From positions 124,001-188,000 of the forward strand of contig PEDN01001373.1 in assembly GCA_003864495.1 (NCBI GenBank): a stretch of 64,000 nucleotides of DNA. Reading direction: 5' to 3'. The notes beneath the pieces were generated by a model. The model was given only the letters and a program-made list of their open reading frames with translations, was not told the DNA's origin and made no database searches. This document shows positions 55,327-63,591 of this stretch, one piece after another; position 1 is the first letter of the stretch; each line of letters begins with the position of its first letter. The translations under genes were made by a program, and so were the position numbers. This DNA is from Nemopilema nomurai (lineage: Eukaryota; Cnidaria; Scyphozoa; Rhizostomeae; Rhizostomatidae).

Positions 55327-56385
55327 ATTGCTTCCAATTGCCCTTCTTCAACCCACTCATCAAATGTTGATGGGTACCCACGCCACCTTATTAAATAGAA
55401 ATTTTTCCCCTTTTTCCTTTTTTAATATTTCCTCAACTACAAATGTTTTGGGTAAATACACTCTTTGTAATTCATCATCATAAAAACGATCAGATATCTT
55501 TTCACCATTCAAATCTTCAACTTCATACATTGTGGGACTTCTAGTGTTAAACACCTTTGCAATCTTGAATATTTCCTCAGTATAATTCTCCAAGTACCCC
55601 TTTTCAAACATTCTCTTCTTCAAACTTAACCTCACATAATCACCAACATTGTAATTGTTTAGTCTCCTCCTCCTCCTTTTTCTTACCTCTGGGAACAACC
55701 TATTCCTCACAGTCCTAACATTTTCAGAATTGACCTCAGAGGGTCGCATACCAATAGATCTATGGTATGTTTTGTTATATGATGAAACAAAGTCTTGAAG
55801 ATTATCAATATATCTTAATGTATTCTGTGCTGTAAAATATCGATACATGCAACCTTTCAATGTCCTGTTAAATCGCTCCACGATTGCTGCCTTAACTTCA
55901 TTGTTTGCAGTGTAAAATGCAATGTTTTGCTTCTTTAATAATTGCTTGAAATCCTTTTTTGTAAACTCGCTACCTTTATCTGATCTTAACTTTTGCGGCT
56001 TTCTCCCGTGGACGATGATCTCTTTGAATGCTTTAATAACTTCACTCGAAGTTTTCCGTTTCAAAGACATTACCCAAGCATACTTGCTAAATGTGTCAAT
56101 GCAAGTTAGTAAAAATGTTATATTATCATTCTCCTTCTTCAAATGAGTCATATCAACTAGATCACATTCTCAAAGATAATCAATGTTATTTGTCATTATT
56201 CTTTCACGTTTGAATTTCTTCCTACTCGGCCTATGGAGAGAATATGCTAGACTTGTCTTACTCCATTCTTGAACATCTTTCCTTGTTAACTTTGGAATTA
56301 ATTTCTTGAATTCAAGATATGCTCTGTCCAATCCACTCAAATATCCGGGGATTGCAGGGTTTGAATATAACGCTTCAATGTCCAT
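55323..56385 (-). pseudogene. int: Retrovirus-type integrase with chromodomain-like tail, broken
   Basis: ATG at 56385 (MDIEALYSNPAIPGYLSGLD). An N-terminal region ends at an in-frame TGA (56170-56172) just before CDLVDMTHLKK; then the rve core has Asp in LLTCIDTFSKYAWV, Asp in KLRSDKGSEF and Glu in AAIVERFNRTLKG with 33 residues between the last two, as usual for Polintons. A basic linker (VRKRRRRRLNNYNVGDYVRL) follows, then FKIAKVFNTRSPTMYEVEDL. The last part, a chromodomain-like IRWRGYPSTFDEW, lies in another frame after a shift near 55405. It would insert the genome into host DNA. Two lesions make it inactive as written. Confidence 0.9.
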
Positions 56386-56456
56386 TTTATCGAAAGAAAA
56401 AATAATGCAACGATTACATTTGATTATTATATCAAATCAATTAACATCTCTAACAA

Positions 56457-57473
56457 ATGAAGAAAACGAAGATTGAAATTGCCCATGAAAGAACAAAATC
56501 GCATGAGGAGAAACTTGCACTGCTAAGAGAATCTATGACACTCGATCAACGCAAAGCAAACGAGCTGTCTTGTATGAAAGGTGCGTCTTCATGGCTCACT
56601 TCTCTTCCTTTGAAGGCTGAAAATTTTGTTCTCAACAAGCGTGAATTCCACGACGCAATCCGAATAAGATATAGATGGCATCTAAAGTTCATGCCAACTA
56701 TTTGTGTATGCGGAAAACACTTTTCCGTTGACCATGCGATGTCTTGTCAAAAAGGTGGATACATTCATCATCGACACAATGAAGTACGTGATCTACTCGG
56801 CAAGTTAGCAACATAAATTTCAAATGATGTTAGAATTGAGCCACCTCTACAACATCTCAGTGGTGAAAATCTCCCAAGAAATTCCAACATATCAGAAGAG
56901 GCAAGGCTTGACATCAGCATACGTGGCTTCTGGCAGAAGGAACAAAGTGCATTTTTTGATGTAAGGGTATTCAACCCATTCGCACCGTCATACCGAAACC
57001 AGAAACTAAACAACACTTTTGCAGGGAATGAAAGAGAGAAGAAACGCGCGTACAGTCAAAGAGTTTTACAAGTTGAGCATGGTTCTTTTACGCCATTGAT
57101 TTTCGCTCACAGTGGTGGTTCAAGTAGAGAGAAAAGTTTATATCGGTTTTATCAACAAAGATATCAGAGAAACGTGATCTGTCAATTTCACTGGTTACCA
57201 ATTGGATTCGTACCAAGCTGTCATTTGCACTACTTCGAAGTGCCATACTGTGCATACGCGGTTCCAGAAATAGGCAAACAAAAGTTCAAGTGGACACAGC
57301 CAACATAGAAATTGTACAAACAATATCCCGGATTGATTAGTTAAAATTGTTGGGAAAAATTAAAAGATTCAAGTTTTTCAAGTTTTGTTCTAAACATTTG
57401 TGAACCGGCGGCCTTTCGGTATATAAACAGCGCCAAATGTTGAATCATTGATGAGAATTTATTTGTTCAAAAA
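56457..57473 (+). mobile_element. 5'-truncated non-LTR retroelement inserted in the provirus
   Basis: Flanked by an exact 18-bp duplication AATTAACATCTCTAACAA (56439-56456 and 57474-57491). Coding part 56457-57344: IRYRWHLKFMPTICVCGKHF then DHAMSCQKGGYIHHRHNEVR, a Cys/His cluster, and ARLDISIRGFWQKEQ followed by AFFDVRVFNPF, which looks like the acidic core of a restriction-type endonuclease (PD-(D/E)xK style). An in-frame TAA is at 56814-56816; a frameshift near 57155 puts the end (LSFALLRSAILCIRGSRN) in another frame with TAG at 57344. It ends in a short A run. The class (RLE-bearing retroelement) is inferred; the duplication proves target-primed type insertion after provirus integration. 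Confidence 0.75.
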
Positions 57474-57803
57474 AATTAACATCTCTAACAACTGATCTCG
57501 TTTAACATCATTGTCCATGCACTTCTTTCCACTTCTAACTAATCGGCCTTTTATCGATTTCTTTTTCCCCCTTCTTCTATTCTTTACTTTAGCTTTATTG
57601 GAACCCGCAGCTTTATTGGATTTGGAACCTGCAGCTTTATTGGATTTGGAACCTGCAGCTTTATTGGATTTGGAACCTGCAGCTTCACCGTCTACTTTAT
57701 CATCTACTTTGAGAGATTCAATCGCTTTACCTTCCCCCTTAAACTTATGATCGATTTTATATTTCTTCATTAGGATCATAACCAATTTTTCGTAGTCACC
57801 CAT
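57459..57803 (-). CDS. Lys-rich protein with octapeptide repeats
   Basis: 114 codons (MGDYEKLVMILMKKYKIDHK). The middle has three to four copies of AAGSKSNK, coded by a 24-bp DNA repeat (57600-57690), then a very basic run KAKVKNRRRGKKKSIKGR. The last residues come from the retroelement 3' end and duplicated target, so the native C-terminus was slightly different. Possibly a nucleic-acid-binding core protein; no known domain. Confidence 0.5.
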   Translation of the reverse strand: MGDYEKLVMILMKKYKIDHKFKGEGKAIESLKVDDKVDGEAAGSKSNKAAGSKSNKAAGSKSNKAAGSNKAKVKNRRRGKKKSIKGRLVRSGKKCMDNDVKRDQLLEMLIFLNK

Positions 57804-57850
57804 TGTTCAGATTGTGACAAATAACGTTTTGATTTAATGATGTTGTGATG

Positions 57851-58537
57851 CTATTTATAGTTTTTTGCTCTAAAGACAATCATGGGAGCTTCATTTGGGA
57901 ATATGTTTGTTCTAAATCGCAAGCTTTCGTCAATTGATTGTGTAAAGTCATATAACAAATATCCATACAACCTTGCAGTTGCATCATTATAAATGTTCAA
58001 GAAAGTTTTGGGGCATGCTGGCATTATCTGTTGTGCTAAAAATTTTATCTGACTTCTATCTCTTGGATTCTTGAATAACACTTGATATTGTGTGTTGAGT
58101 GCAAGGTTCCTCATCTCCGTACCCCTTGGGAATGGATTCTGCATCATGACAATTACATTTACATTTAAATGTGATCTACCCTTTGTGAATAATTTACCAA
58201 TGTTTTTCAAATTACTAATTTCATGCATCAAGTCATCTATAACAATTGTCATCCCTTTATTCATTTGTTCGATTTCTGCATACAAGTTTTCAGTTAGCGT
58301 TGTAATAAATCTAACACTGCCATTAAAAACCTTTTCAACACGTTTGAATAGGTCTGGTTGCTCTGTTTCTGAGATCCACAACAGGTTTCGGTACTCTCTT
58401 CCATTGTCGATGATTTCATTATAAATCTTTAAGAAATTTTCAACCCACGTTGTTTTACCGCTACCACTTACACCAGATAGAATCAAAGAAAAAGGCGCTT
58501 TGAATCTTAAATCATAATTCATTTTTATATTCAACAA
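57851..58537 (-). CDS. Genome-packaging ATPase (FtsK/HerA type)
   Basis: 228 codons, no breaks. Walker A PFSLILSGVSGSGKTTWV (about residues 16-33), Walker B MTIVIDDLMHE (about 95-105), a sensor-like VNVIVMMQNPFPRGTEMRNL and a following LNTQYQVLFKNPRDRSQIKF, the pattern of A32/Polinton packaging ATPases. It would drive DNA into preformed capsids. ATG at 58537 is followed by a second at 58522 (MNYDLRFKAPF), which could be the true start. The intergenic DNA to both sides is short, as in a late cluster. Open and apparently intact, unlike polymerase, capsid and integrase. Confidence 0.9.
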   Translation of the reverse strand: MLNIKMNYDLRFKAPFSLILSGVSGSGKTTWVENFLKIYNEIIDNGREYRNLLWISETEQPDLFKRVEKVFNGSVRFITTLTENLYAEIEQMNKGMTIVIDDLMHEISNLKNIGKLFTKGRSHLNVNVIVMMQNPFPRGTEMRNLALNTQYQVLFKNPRDRSQIKFLAQQIMPACPKTFLNIYNDATARLYGYLLYDFTQSIDESLRFRTNIFPNEAPMIVFRAKNYK

Positions 58538-58676
58538 GTGAACTTATTTTACAACAACAACCTACTGATATAGAAAAATGTGTTACGACAACAACAGTGT
58601 TTGTAAGGTTATTGCGATTCAACTAGTGTCCATATCATCCTCAGAAGAACATTGAGTAGAAATGTTGATGCATCCT

Positions 58677-59099
58677 TCATGTTATAGACAGCCCCTCCAT
58701 CTGTGTCATACCATCATACACACTATCAAGGATTGTATGCATATGTGTGTCGTATAATTTCAAACTGGCAAATTTCTTACTCTTCTTCAGTTCACCAATC
58801 ATGTTGCTCTTGAACTGTTCTCTCCCCTCGTTAAGCATGTTATCATTTGCATATGAAACGTGGAATGTTACAAACTTGAAGACGTTTACTTCAATGCAAT
58901 CATTATTGTGTGGGTTGTCGGGTGAACATCTCTTTTGGCAAAACTCTGCACCTTTCAGTCTAATATACTTCATTAGAATCACTTTATATGCTTCTTGAAT
59001 GCAATCTGACAATTTCTCATTGCACTCATCCAAACTGCGTACTTTTTGTTTCACCAACCCTATTGGAATGGATAGTTTTCTAGCACCTTTTCCTTTCAT
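58677..59099 (-). CDS. Unknown provirus protein
   Basis: 140 codons (MKGKGARKLSIPIGLVKQKV). Features: VILMKYIRLKGAEFCQKRCS and SPDNPHNNDCIEVNVFKFVT, with no recognised domain. It follows the gene 59113-59883 by 13 bp on the same strand, so the two are probably co-transcribed. Confidence 0.5.
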   Translation of the reverse strand: MKGKGARKLSIPIGLVKQKVRSLDECNEKLSDCIQEAYKVILMKYIRLKGAEFCQKRCSPDNPHNNDCIEVNVFKFVTFHVSYANDNMLNEGREQFKSNMIGELKKSKKFASLKLYDTHMHTILDSVYDGMTQMEGLSIT

Positions 59100-59112
59100 T
59101 GATTTGCGTTCA

Positions 59113-59883
59113 TCATTGGTTGATTGTACTCTCGTCAGTTTGTGTACTTGTCTCTACATAATCAGTAGATGGGGCATCACCTTTCTCTGCAATCTCAACC
59201 AATGCTTTAATTGCTTCTGCAACTTCCTTTTCATCATCGCTCTTACGTCTCTTCTTGCTTTGAACCACCTCCTCTTCTTGCTCTTCTGTGTGGTGTGCTC
59301 TCTTCAAGTTATTAGAATTTTCCTGTGAATCAATCCATGATAGAATATACCCTGCTTTCACCCTGAAATCTTTAAGCACGGGCCCTTTCAGTGTGATGCT
59401 TAACTTCGATGGTTTATCACCTTTCCATCTACGAAGTGCTTCGCATGGTTTACATTCCCCCTCTCCATACTTGGAAATGTAAATCTCCAATTTGTCAACT
59501 GCTTCATCATCTCTCTGTTGCAATACATGTGTTAAGAGAGTTAGAATCTTTGTAGTTTGCCTTGCATATGTTTTGGTTATCACACTTCGATGGTTTTTCT
59601 CCATCAATGTTGTACTGTCTTCATTGTGATATCTAATATTCTCATCCTTTGTCAATGTGAATGATTCATTAACAATTTTTAGCAATGACTTGAGAGCGTC
59701 AATGCCAATTGTCATAGACTTCTTCACTTGTTTGCCTTTAAACACATCCTCAGTATGCAATGTTGAAATCAATGTGCATGTCAGAGTTTTCAATATTATG
59801 AAAATACACCTTAAACATTTCACCCCTCTTCTTTGGGGTTGCCATTGCTTTCTTTCTGCTAATCTGAAGAGCTTCAAAAACAC
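59113..59883 (-). CDS. Unknown provirus protein, Glu/Lys-rich C-terminus; start probably shifted
   Basis: About 250 codons. The long frame begins at 59883, but ATG 59845 in another frame reads MATPKKRGEMFKVYFHNIEN, a better start right after the shared leader; a frameshift near 59760 would then join it to KGKQVKKSMTIGIDALKSLL. The middle is helical (TTKILTLLTHVLQQRDDEAV), the end is charged (EEQEEEVVQSKKRRKSDDEK). No known domain. The promoter module at 59937-60057 lies just upstream. Confidence 0.5.
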   Translation of the reverse strand: MFLKLFRLAERKQWQPQRRGVKCLRCIFIILKTLTCTLISTLHTEDVFKGKQVKKSMTIGIDALKSLLKIVNESFTLTKDENIRYHNEDSTTLMEKNHRSVITKTYARQTTKILTLLTHVLQQRDDEAVDKLEIYISKYGEGECKPCEALRRWKGDKPSKLSITLKGPVLKDFRVKAGYILSWIDSQENSNNLKRAHHTEEQEEEVVQSKKRRKSDDEKEVAEAIKALVEIAEKGDAPSTDYVETSTQTDESTINQ

Positions 59884-59936
59884 GTCTGTTCTCTACAGCT
59901 GTAAGTCCCAACTGAGCATTACACCAAAATCAACGT

Positions 59937-60057
59937 CTTATATATCATATTGAAAAAATCACGTCAGCAATTCGAATTATTAACCAATCAGAATCGAGAT
60001 AATATTATTATTAACCAATCAGAATCGAAATTTACTTTATCATCAACCAATCAGAAT
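59937..60057 (-). promoter_or_regulatory. Promoter with three CCAAT-type boxes
   Basis: On the minus strand: ATTCTGATTGGTT type boxes (complement AACCAATCAGAAT at 59982-59994, 60013-60025 and 60045-60057), TTCGAATTGCTGACGTGA and a TATA box in GATATATAAG (59946-59937). It drives the 59113-59883 group. Same arrangement as 62048-62100. Confidence 0.7.
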
Positions 60058-60258
60058 TGAGATTAATATACAGTCTATTTTTAGTATTATTACATCAGCA
60101 TTTGGTTGTTGTTGTTGTTATTTGGTATAGAATCCTCCTCCCTTTTTTGTTTGTTTGTGAGTGCACTTTCCTCTTAAAAAGGGGGAGTTTTGACAGATGT
60201 TAGATAATAATGCTAGGATAAATAGAAACGCTTTTATAATCTTCGCTTTAAACATTTC

Positions 60259-60660
60259 TCAAATATTCTGGAAAAATTTTCGTTTCAAAGTATGGGGTAA
60301 TTCCTTTGTACTAATTGATTTTCTTTTTGTCTTCTGCTTCATAAGCTTTTTTCTTCTTCTAGACCGCGGCTTCATTCCTTTTATCCTTTTCCCATACCCT
60401 CTAATTTTCTGAATGCCTGCATCTACAGCTACTCCTGCTCCGGCTGCTGCTGCCCCCTTTGCAAGTGATTTAGCACCTTTAATAGCTACTCGTTTTAATT
60501 CTTTTTTTGTCACATTTCGTGCTATTGCTTTCCCTCCTTGCTTCAACCCTTCCTTAATGGCTTGTTTAGCTGCTGCTCTTGCTAATGTTGAACCCATCTT
60601 ATCGAGTTTTAGATTTCTTCTCCTTGGGGATTTACTCTTCTTTCTTTTATACTTTCCTTA
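60259..60660 (-). CDS. Second basic core-like protein, Ala/Gly helix
   Basis: 112 codons from ATG 60597 (MGSTLARAAAKQAIKEGLKQ). The middle is KGAAAAGAGVAVDAGIQKI, a small-residue helix, followed by KRIKGMKPRSRRRKKLMKQK. The same frame runs upstream to 60660 as GKYKRKKSKSPRRRNLKLDK, preceded by a stop (TAA) after DDELDNALKVIGG; a longer start is possible. Basic protein with a possible membrane-active helix, like the one at 52231-52923; such pairs occur in Polinton and adenovirus virions. Role inferred. Confidence 0.5.
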
Positions 60661-60826
60661 ACCACCAATAACTTTAAGAGCATTATCAAGCTCATCATCA
60701 TCTTGGAATGCTGCATCCAACCCCTCGTCTATTTCTATTGTCCCATTTACTTTCGCCAAATTAAACGTTTATGATTGCGTCTTTCCTTTCTGAGTTGTCC
60801 TGCTAGTTTCATTAACAAGCGTGGTA

Positions 60827-61111
60827 TTATAGCACCTTTAATTTATGTTTTCCAATTATGTTAATTGCTTTATTCCCAGCTCCTTTACCTGAAAGCTTTT
60901 TTCTTATTGTGATTTTATGTTCTTGATTCACTTTATTATTCTTCTTCTTATTTGTAGATCTCTTCTTCTTATTTGTAGATCTCTTCTTCCTCCTACGCTT
61001 ATCCTTTCTAGTTGTGACTAACTGTGTCATTTCTATAATGTCTCTTTTACTTTCACTTCGAGCACCTATCTCATAAAAGATTTTGAGAAAAATAAGACAC
61101 ACACATAGCAT
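60827..61111 (-). CDS. Small basic protein with Lys-rich repeats
   Basis: 94 codons (MLCVCLIFLKIFYEIGARSE), with a hydrophobic start and a double RRKKRSTNKKKRSTNKKKNN. After its stop another frame reads AIIPRLLMKLAGQLRKERRN, which suggests a frameshift near 60828 and a longer ancestral C-terminus ending about 60750. Possibly another core protein. No domain recognised. Confidence 0.4.
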   Translation of the reverse strand: MLCVCLIFLKIFYEIGARSESKRDIIEMTQLVTTRKDKRRRKKRSTNKKKRSTNKKKNNKVNQEHKITIRKKLSGKGAGNKAINIIGKHKLKVL

Positions 61112-61143
61112 CCTTTTATAGCTTTATATTTATAGCTTCATAT

Positions 61144-61670
61144 TCATAAATTACAATCTATTGAAAGTAAACATAGAGCTATAATATCCCATTCTTCTCG
61201 TCCATCATCACCTTCTTGACTTCCCCATCCACTAACCCGCTCTTCTGCATCTTCAATTGCATCTTCTAGAGTGATTCCATCCACTTTCGTGACTATCCCA
61301 TCCTCTTCAACTAATTCATCTATTTTAGCTAGTGTTAGCTCTCCAATAGTATGGTGTAGATCGTCACAATCATCGCAGTATGCTAATTCATCTGACAGTT
61401 TAAAGTCTGTCCACCATTCTGGGGCAATACTCGGCAAAAATATCTGGTTGGATCACCCCATGGCGTATTCGGTCTCATCATCCCCGTTATTGTTATATAC
61501 ACTTTATAATATATCTGATCAAGGTCCCAATCTTCAGCTGAACTAACTCTAAAGACCGTCCCTAGTGGTGGAATACTTAGAAATGGCGGAATCTGGTCTT
61601 TCAACTCCCCAAGTATTGTTAACCAAAGTTTATTCGATTTAGTTGAAACATCTTGTTCATACATATTCAT
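61144..61670 (-). pseudogene. Unknown acidic provirus protein, frameshifted
   Basis: Two overlapping frames: 61670-61383 (LKDQIPPFLSIPPLGTVFRV, SSAEDWDLDQIYYKVYITIT) and 61437-61144 (MPSIAPEWWTDFKLSDELAY, then CDDCDDLHHTIGEL and an acidic end). They join near 61430. Upstream, in further frames, HDLIWYDDAYYVNEAGRRMY (about 61710-61770) extends the likely N-terminus towards the leader at 61860. No known domain; two Cys pairs are visible. Confidence 0.45.
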
Positions 61671-61860
61671 ACATCTGTTGTACTTTCTGTTTGAAAATTC
61701 TTCTGCCTGTACATTCTTCTGCCTGCTTCATTCACATAGTAAGCATCATCATACCATATGAGATCATGTTCAAGTTCATAGTCAGATTGTTATGGTCTAG
61801 AAACTCCAAGTCAATTGGGAGAGTTTTCGAGAATCTATGCATCACATCTGTTGGAGCTCC

Positions 61861-62026
61861 AAAAAACACGTCCGCACTCTACAGCTACTTGCTCCAACTG
61901 ATTTGCTAGTTTGAGGAGTCCCAAATAACACGTCTGCACTCTACAGCTACTTGCTCCAACTGATTTGCTAGTTTGAGGAGTTCCAAATAACACGTCTGCA
62001 CTCTACAGCTACTTGCTCCAACTGAG
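61861..62026 (-). repeat. 62-bp leader sequence repeated 2.6 times
   Basis: On the minus strand the unit starts CAGTTGGAGCAAGTAGCTGT and ends CTCAAACTAGCAAAT, repeated with one or two differences. It lies directly downstream of the TATA box at 62048-62055. The same leader occurs once, diverged, downstream of the TATA box at 59937 (CAGCTGTAGAGAACAGACGT, then CTTCAGATTAGCAG), so it is probably 5' untranslated sequence. Confidence 0.75.
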
Positions 62027-62047
62027 CTCAATCGCTAGATGCATCGC

Positions 62048-62100
62048 CTTATATATCTTAGACATTCGTCATGCAATTCGAACTATTAACCAATCAGAAT
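62048..62100 (-). promoter_or_regulatory. Promoter for the 61144-61900 gene
   Basis: Minus strand: ATTCTGATTGGTT (62100-62088), TTCGAATTGCATGACG and GAATGTCTAAGATATATAAG (62067-62048). This last string is identical over 20 bp to that before the polymerase (47084-47103). A further box set (TTCGAATTGCTGACGTGA and AACCAATCAGAAT at 62159-62171) lies just upstream. Confidence 0.75.
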
Positions 62101-62225
62101 GCTTGCTGATGGTTATTCCCCTAATCACGTCAGCAATTCGAATTATTACGTCATTATTAACCAATCAGAATTTGAATGGAAAAAAAGTCAATTCTCATGT
62201 GAACAATTCTCATATAAAAAAACAA

Positions 62226-62819
62226 TTACAGGTGTGCAATATCTGAATGTTTCTTCAATGTTTCTTCTTTATGAAACGATTTCAAGCAAATGTCACAGTA
62301 GAACCGTTTGTTACCGTGTTTGTGCCCCTTCTGTCTATAGTGAACATTCCTATTCCCATTCTCTAGCAAGAGTAAGTTTCCATGTTTGGTTTTCTTCCGC
62401 TTGGTTATTCTAAGCGGTATGATTGGTGTTTTTTTCTCATAATCACCTTCACCATCATACAATCCATGTATGTTTATGGATATGTTGTTGTTTGTTTCAA
62501 ACTTTGTTAGCATCGTTTCATTTCCAGGGTCTACAGGGAAACAGCTAAACTTTGTTAAACAGCTCGCGTCCAACTCGTGCTCGAATGGTCTATATTTGGT
62601 TACTCTTGCAACGCTCTTTTTTACTGGGTGTAGAGCTGCTAGGATTGACCAGATGAAGCACTTTTCATCAGAGTTTTGCACGTTGATGATGGCTTTTTTA
62701 GCAACAATCCATTCAGGTGCTTTAAAAAACCTTGCTGAGATATCACCGACTATTGGTTTATGCTCAGACATTTTCACTTGGATCTTCTCAAATTTTGCTG
62801 AAGGTTCAACCACTTCCAT
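62226..62819 (-). CDS. Free-standing duplicate of the polymerase N-terminal region
   Basis: 197 codons, no breaks, ATG at 62819. It closely matches the polymerase part coded at about 47740-48300: FKAPEWIVAKKAIINVQNSD, EKCFIWSILAALHP, KYRPFEHELDASCL, FPVDPGN, PIIPLRITKRKKTKHGNLLL and a C2H2 finger CDICLKSFHKEETLKKH, and it stops a few residues after the finger, before any exonuclease motif. Its own TATA box (TATATAAG, 62869-62862) precedes it. The module has a conserved Cys (DEKCF) and a downstream conserved His (VHY), which could be a papain-like or OTU-like pair, a guess. It might bind DNA, the primer protein or polymerase partners. It is open while the parent polymerase is ruined. Confidence 0.85.
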   Translation of the reverse strand: MEVVEPSAKFEKIQVKMSEHKPIVGDISARFFKAPEWIVAKKAIINVQNSDEKCFIWSILAALHPVKKSVARVTKYRPFEHELDASCLTKFSCFPVDPGNETMLTKFETNNNISINIHGLYDGEGDYEKKTPIIPLRITKRKKTKHGNLLLLENGNRNVHYRQKGHKHGNKRFYCDICLKSFHKEETLKKHSDIAHL

Positions 62820-62859
62820 TAGAAACTACTTTTCAACTGTTTAACTCAATCTAATTCCT

Positions 62860-62995
62860 ACTTATATACTCTTTCAAAAAATGTTTCGAATATTACGTCA
62901 GCAATTCGAAATATTACGTCATTGTTAACCAATCAGAATGCTTGTTGACGGTTATTCCCCTAATCACGTCGGCAATTCGAAATATTAATAAGTAA
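62860..62995. promoter_or_regulatory. Divergent promoter between the duplicate and the Bcl-2-like gene
   Basis: Contains TATATAAG on the minus strand (62869-62862), two TTACGTCA boxes, TTCGAA boxes, the CCAAT box AACCAATCAGAAT (62927-62939), then CTAATCACGTCGGCAATTCG. The stretch 62927-62985 is a direct repeat of 62088-62150 (both contain GGTTATTCCCCTAATCACGT). Confidence 0.65.
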
Positions 62996-63013
62996 GACTG
63001 CACTGCTCATTTC

Positions 63014-63591
63014 ATGAGAATCTCAAGTCAAAGACGGACCTCTGAAATTTCGCTTGTGACAATTATGGCTGAACAAGTTGCTCGAACAGTTGTATCGATG
63101 GTGTTTGAGGATGACGATGTAAATCTGCTGATTGTGGTTGCAATTAAAAAGGCAATTGCAGATTTGTCAAACACTAATGGCGATGCGATGGTCAATGTGG
63201 TTGCAACTTTGAAGGATCTTGACGACCCCCTACAACCTCTAATCAAAGGTGTCTACAGCGGCGTCTTGGAAGAAGAGATTAATTGGGGGAGAATAATTAC
63301 TCTATTCGCGTTCGCTTTGGAGGCGAAGAAAAACTATGTAAAGATCCTGGCGACTATTTGGTTGTGAGAGAGGAACTTATAAAAACTTTATCCTCCGAGC
63401 GTGTATATAAGTGGATATCGAGTCATGGTGGACTATGCGAGTTTGTGGAGGATGGAGAAAATAAACGTTCTGAACATAAAAATGTAGCATACATAACAAT
63501 TAGTAGCTCCGTTATAGCTACTGTTGTATTTTCTTATGTTGGAATTAATGTAATTAAGATTTTGTTTCAATTGATTCATCATGCCAACTAA
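63014..63591 (+). pseudogene. Bcl-2-like protein, one frameshift
   Basis: ATG at 63014 or 63065 (MAEQVARTVVSMVF, the more Bcl-2-like start). BH1 is clear: GVLEEEINWGRIITLFAFA. After a one-base shift near 63315 the second frame gives GGEEKLCKDPGDYLVV, BH2 (RVYKWISSHGGLCEFVE) and a C-terminal hydrophobic segment with basic end (ITISSSVIATVVFSYVGINV), a tail anchor for mitochondrial or ER membranes. The BH3-like region (VATLKDLDDPL) is weak. About 170 residues, the usual size. Bcl-2 proteins control apoptosis; pro- or anti-death function cannot be read from sequence. The shared promoter module argues that it belongs to the provirus rather than the host. Confidence 0.85.
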
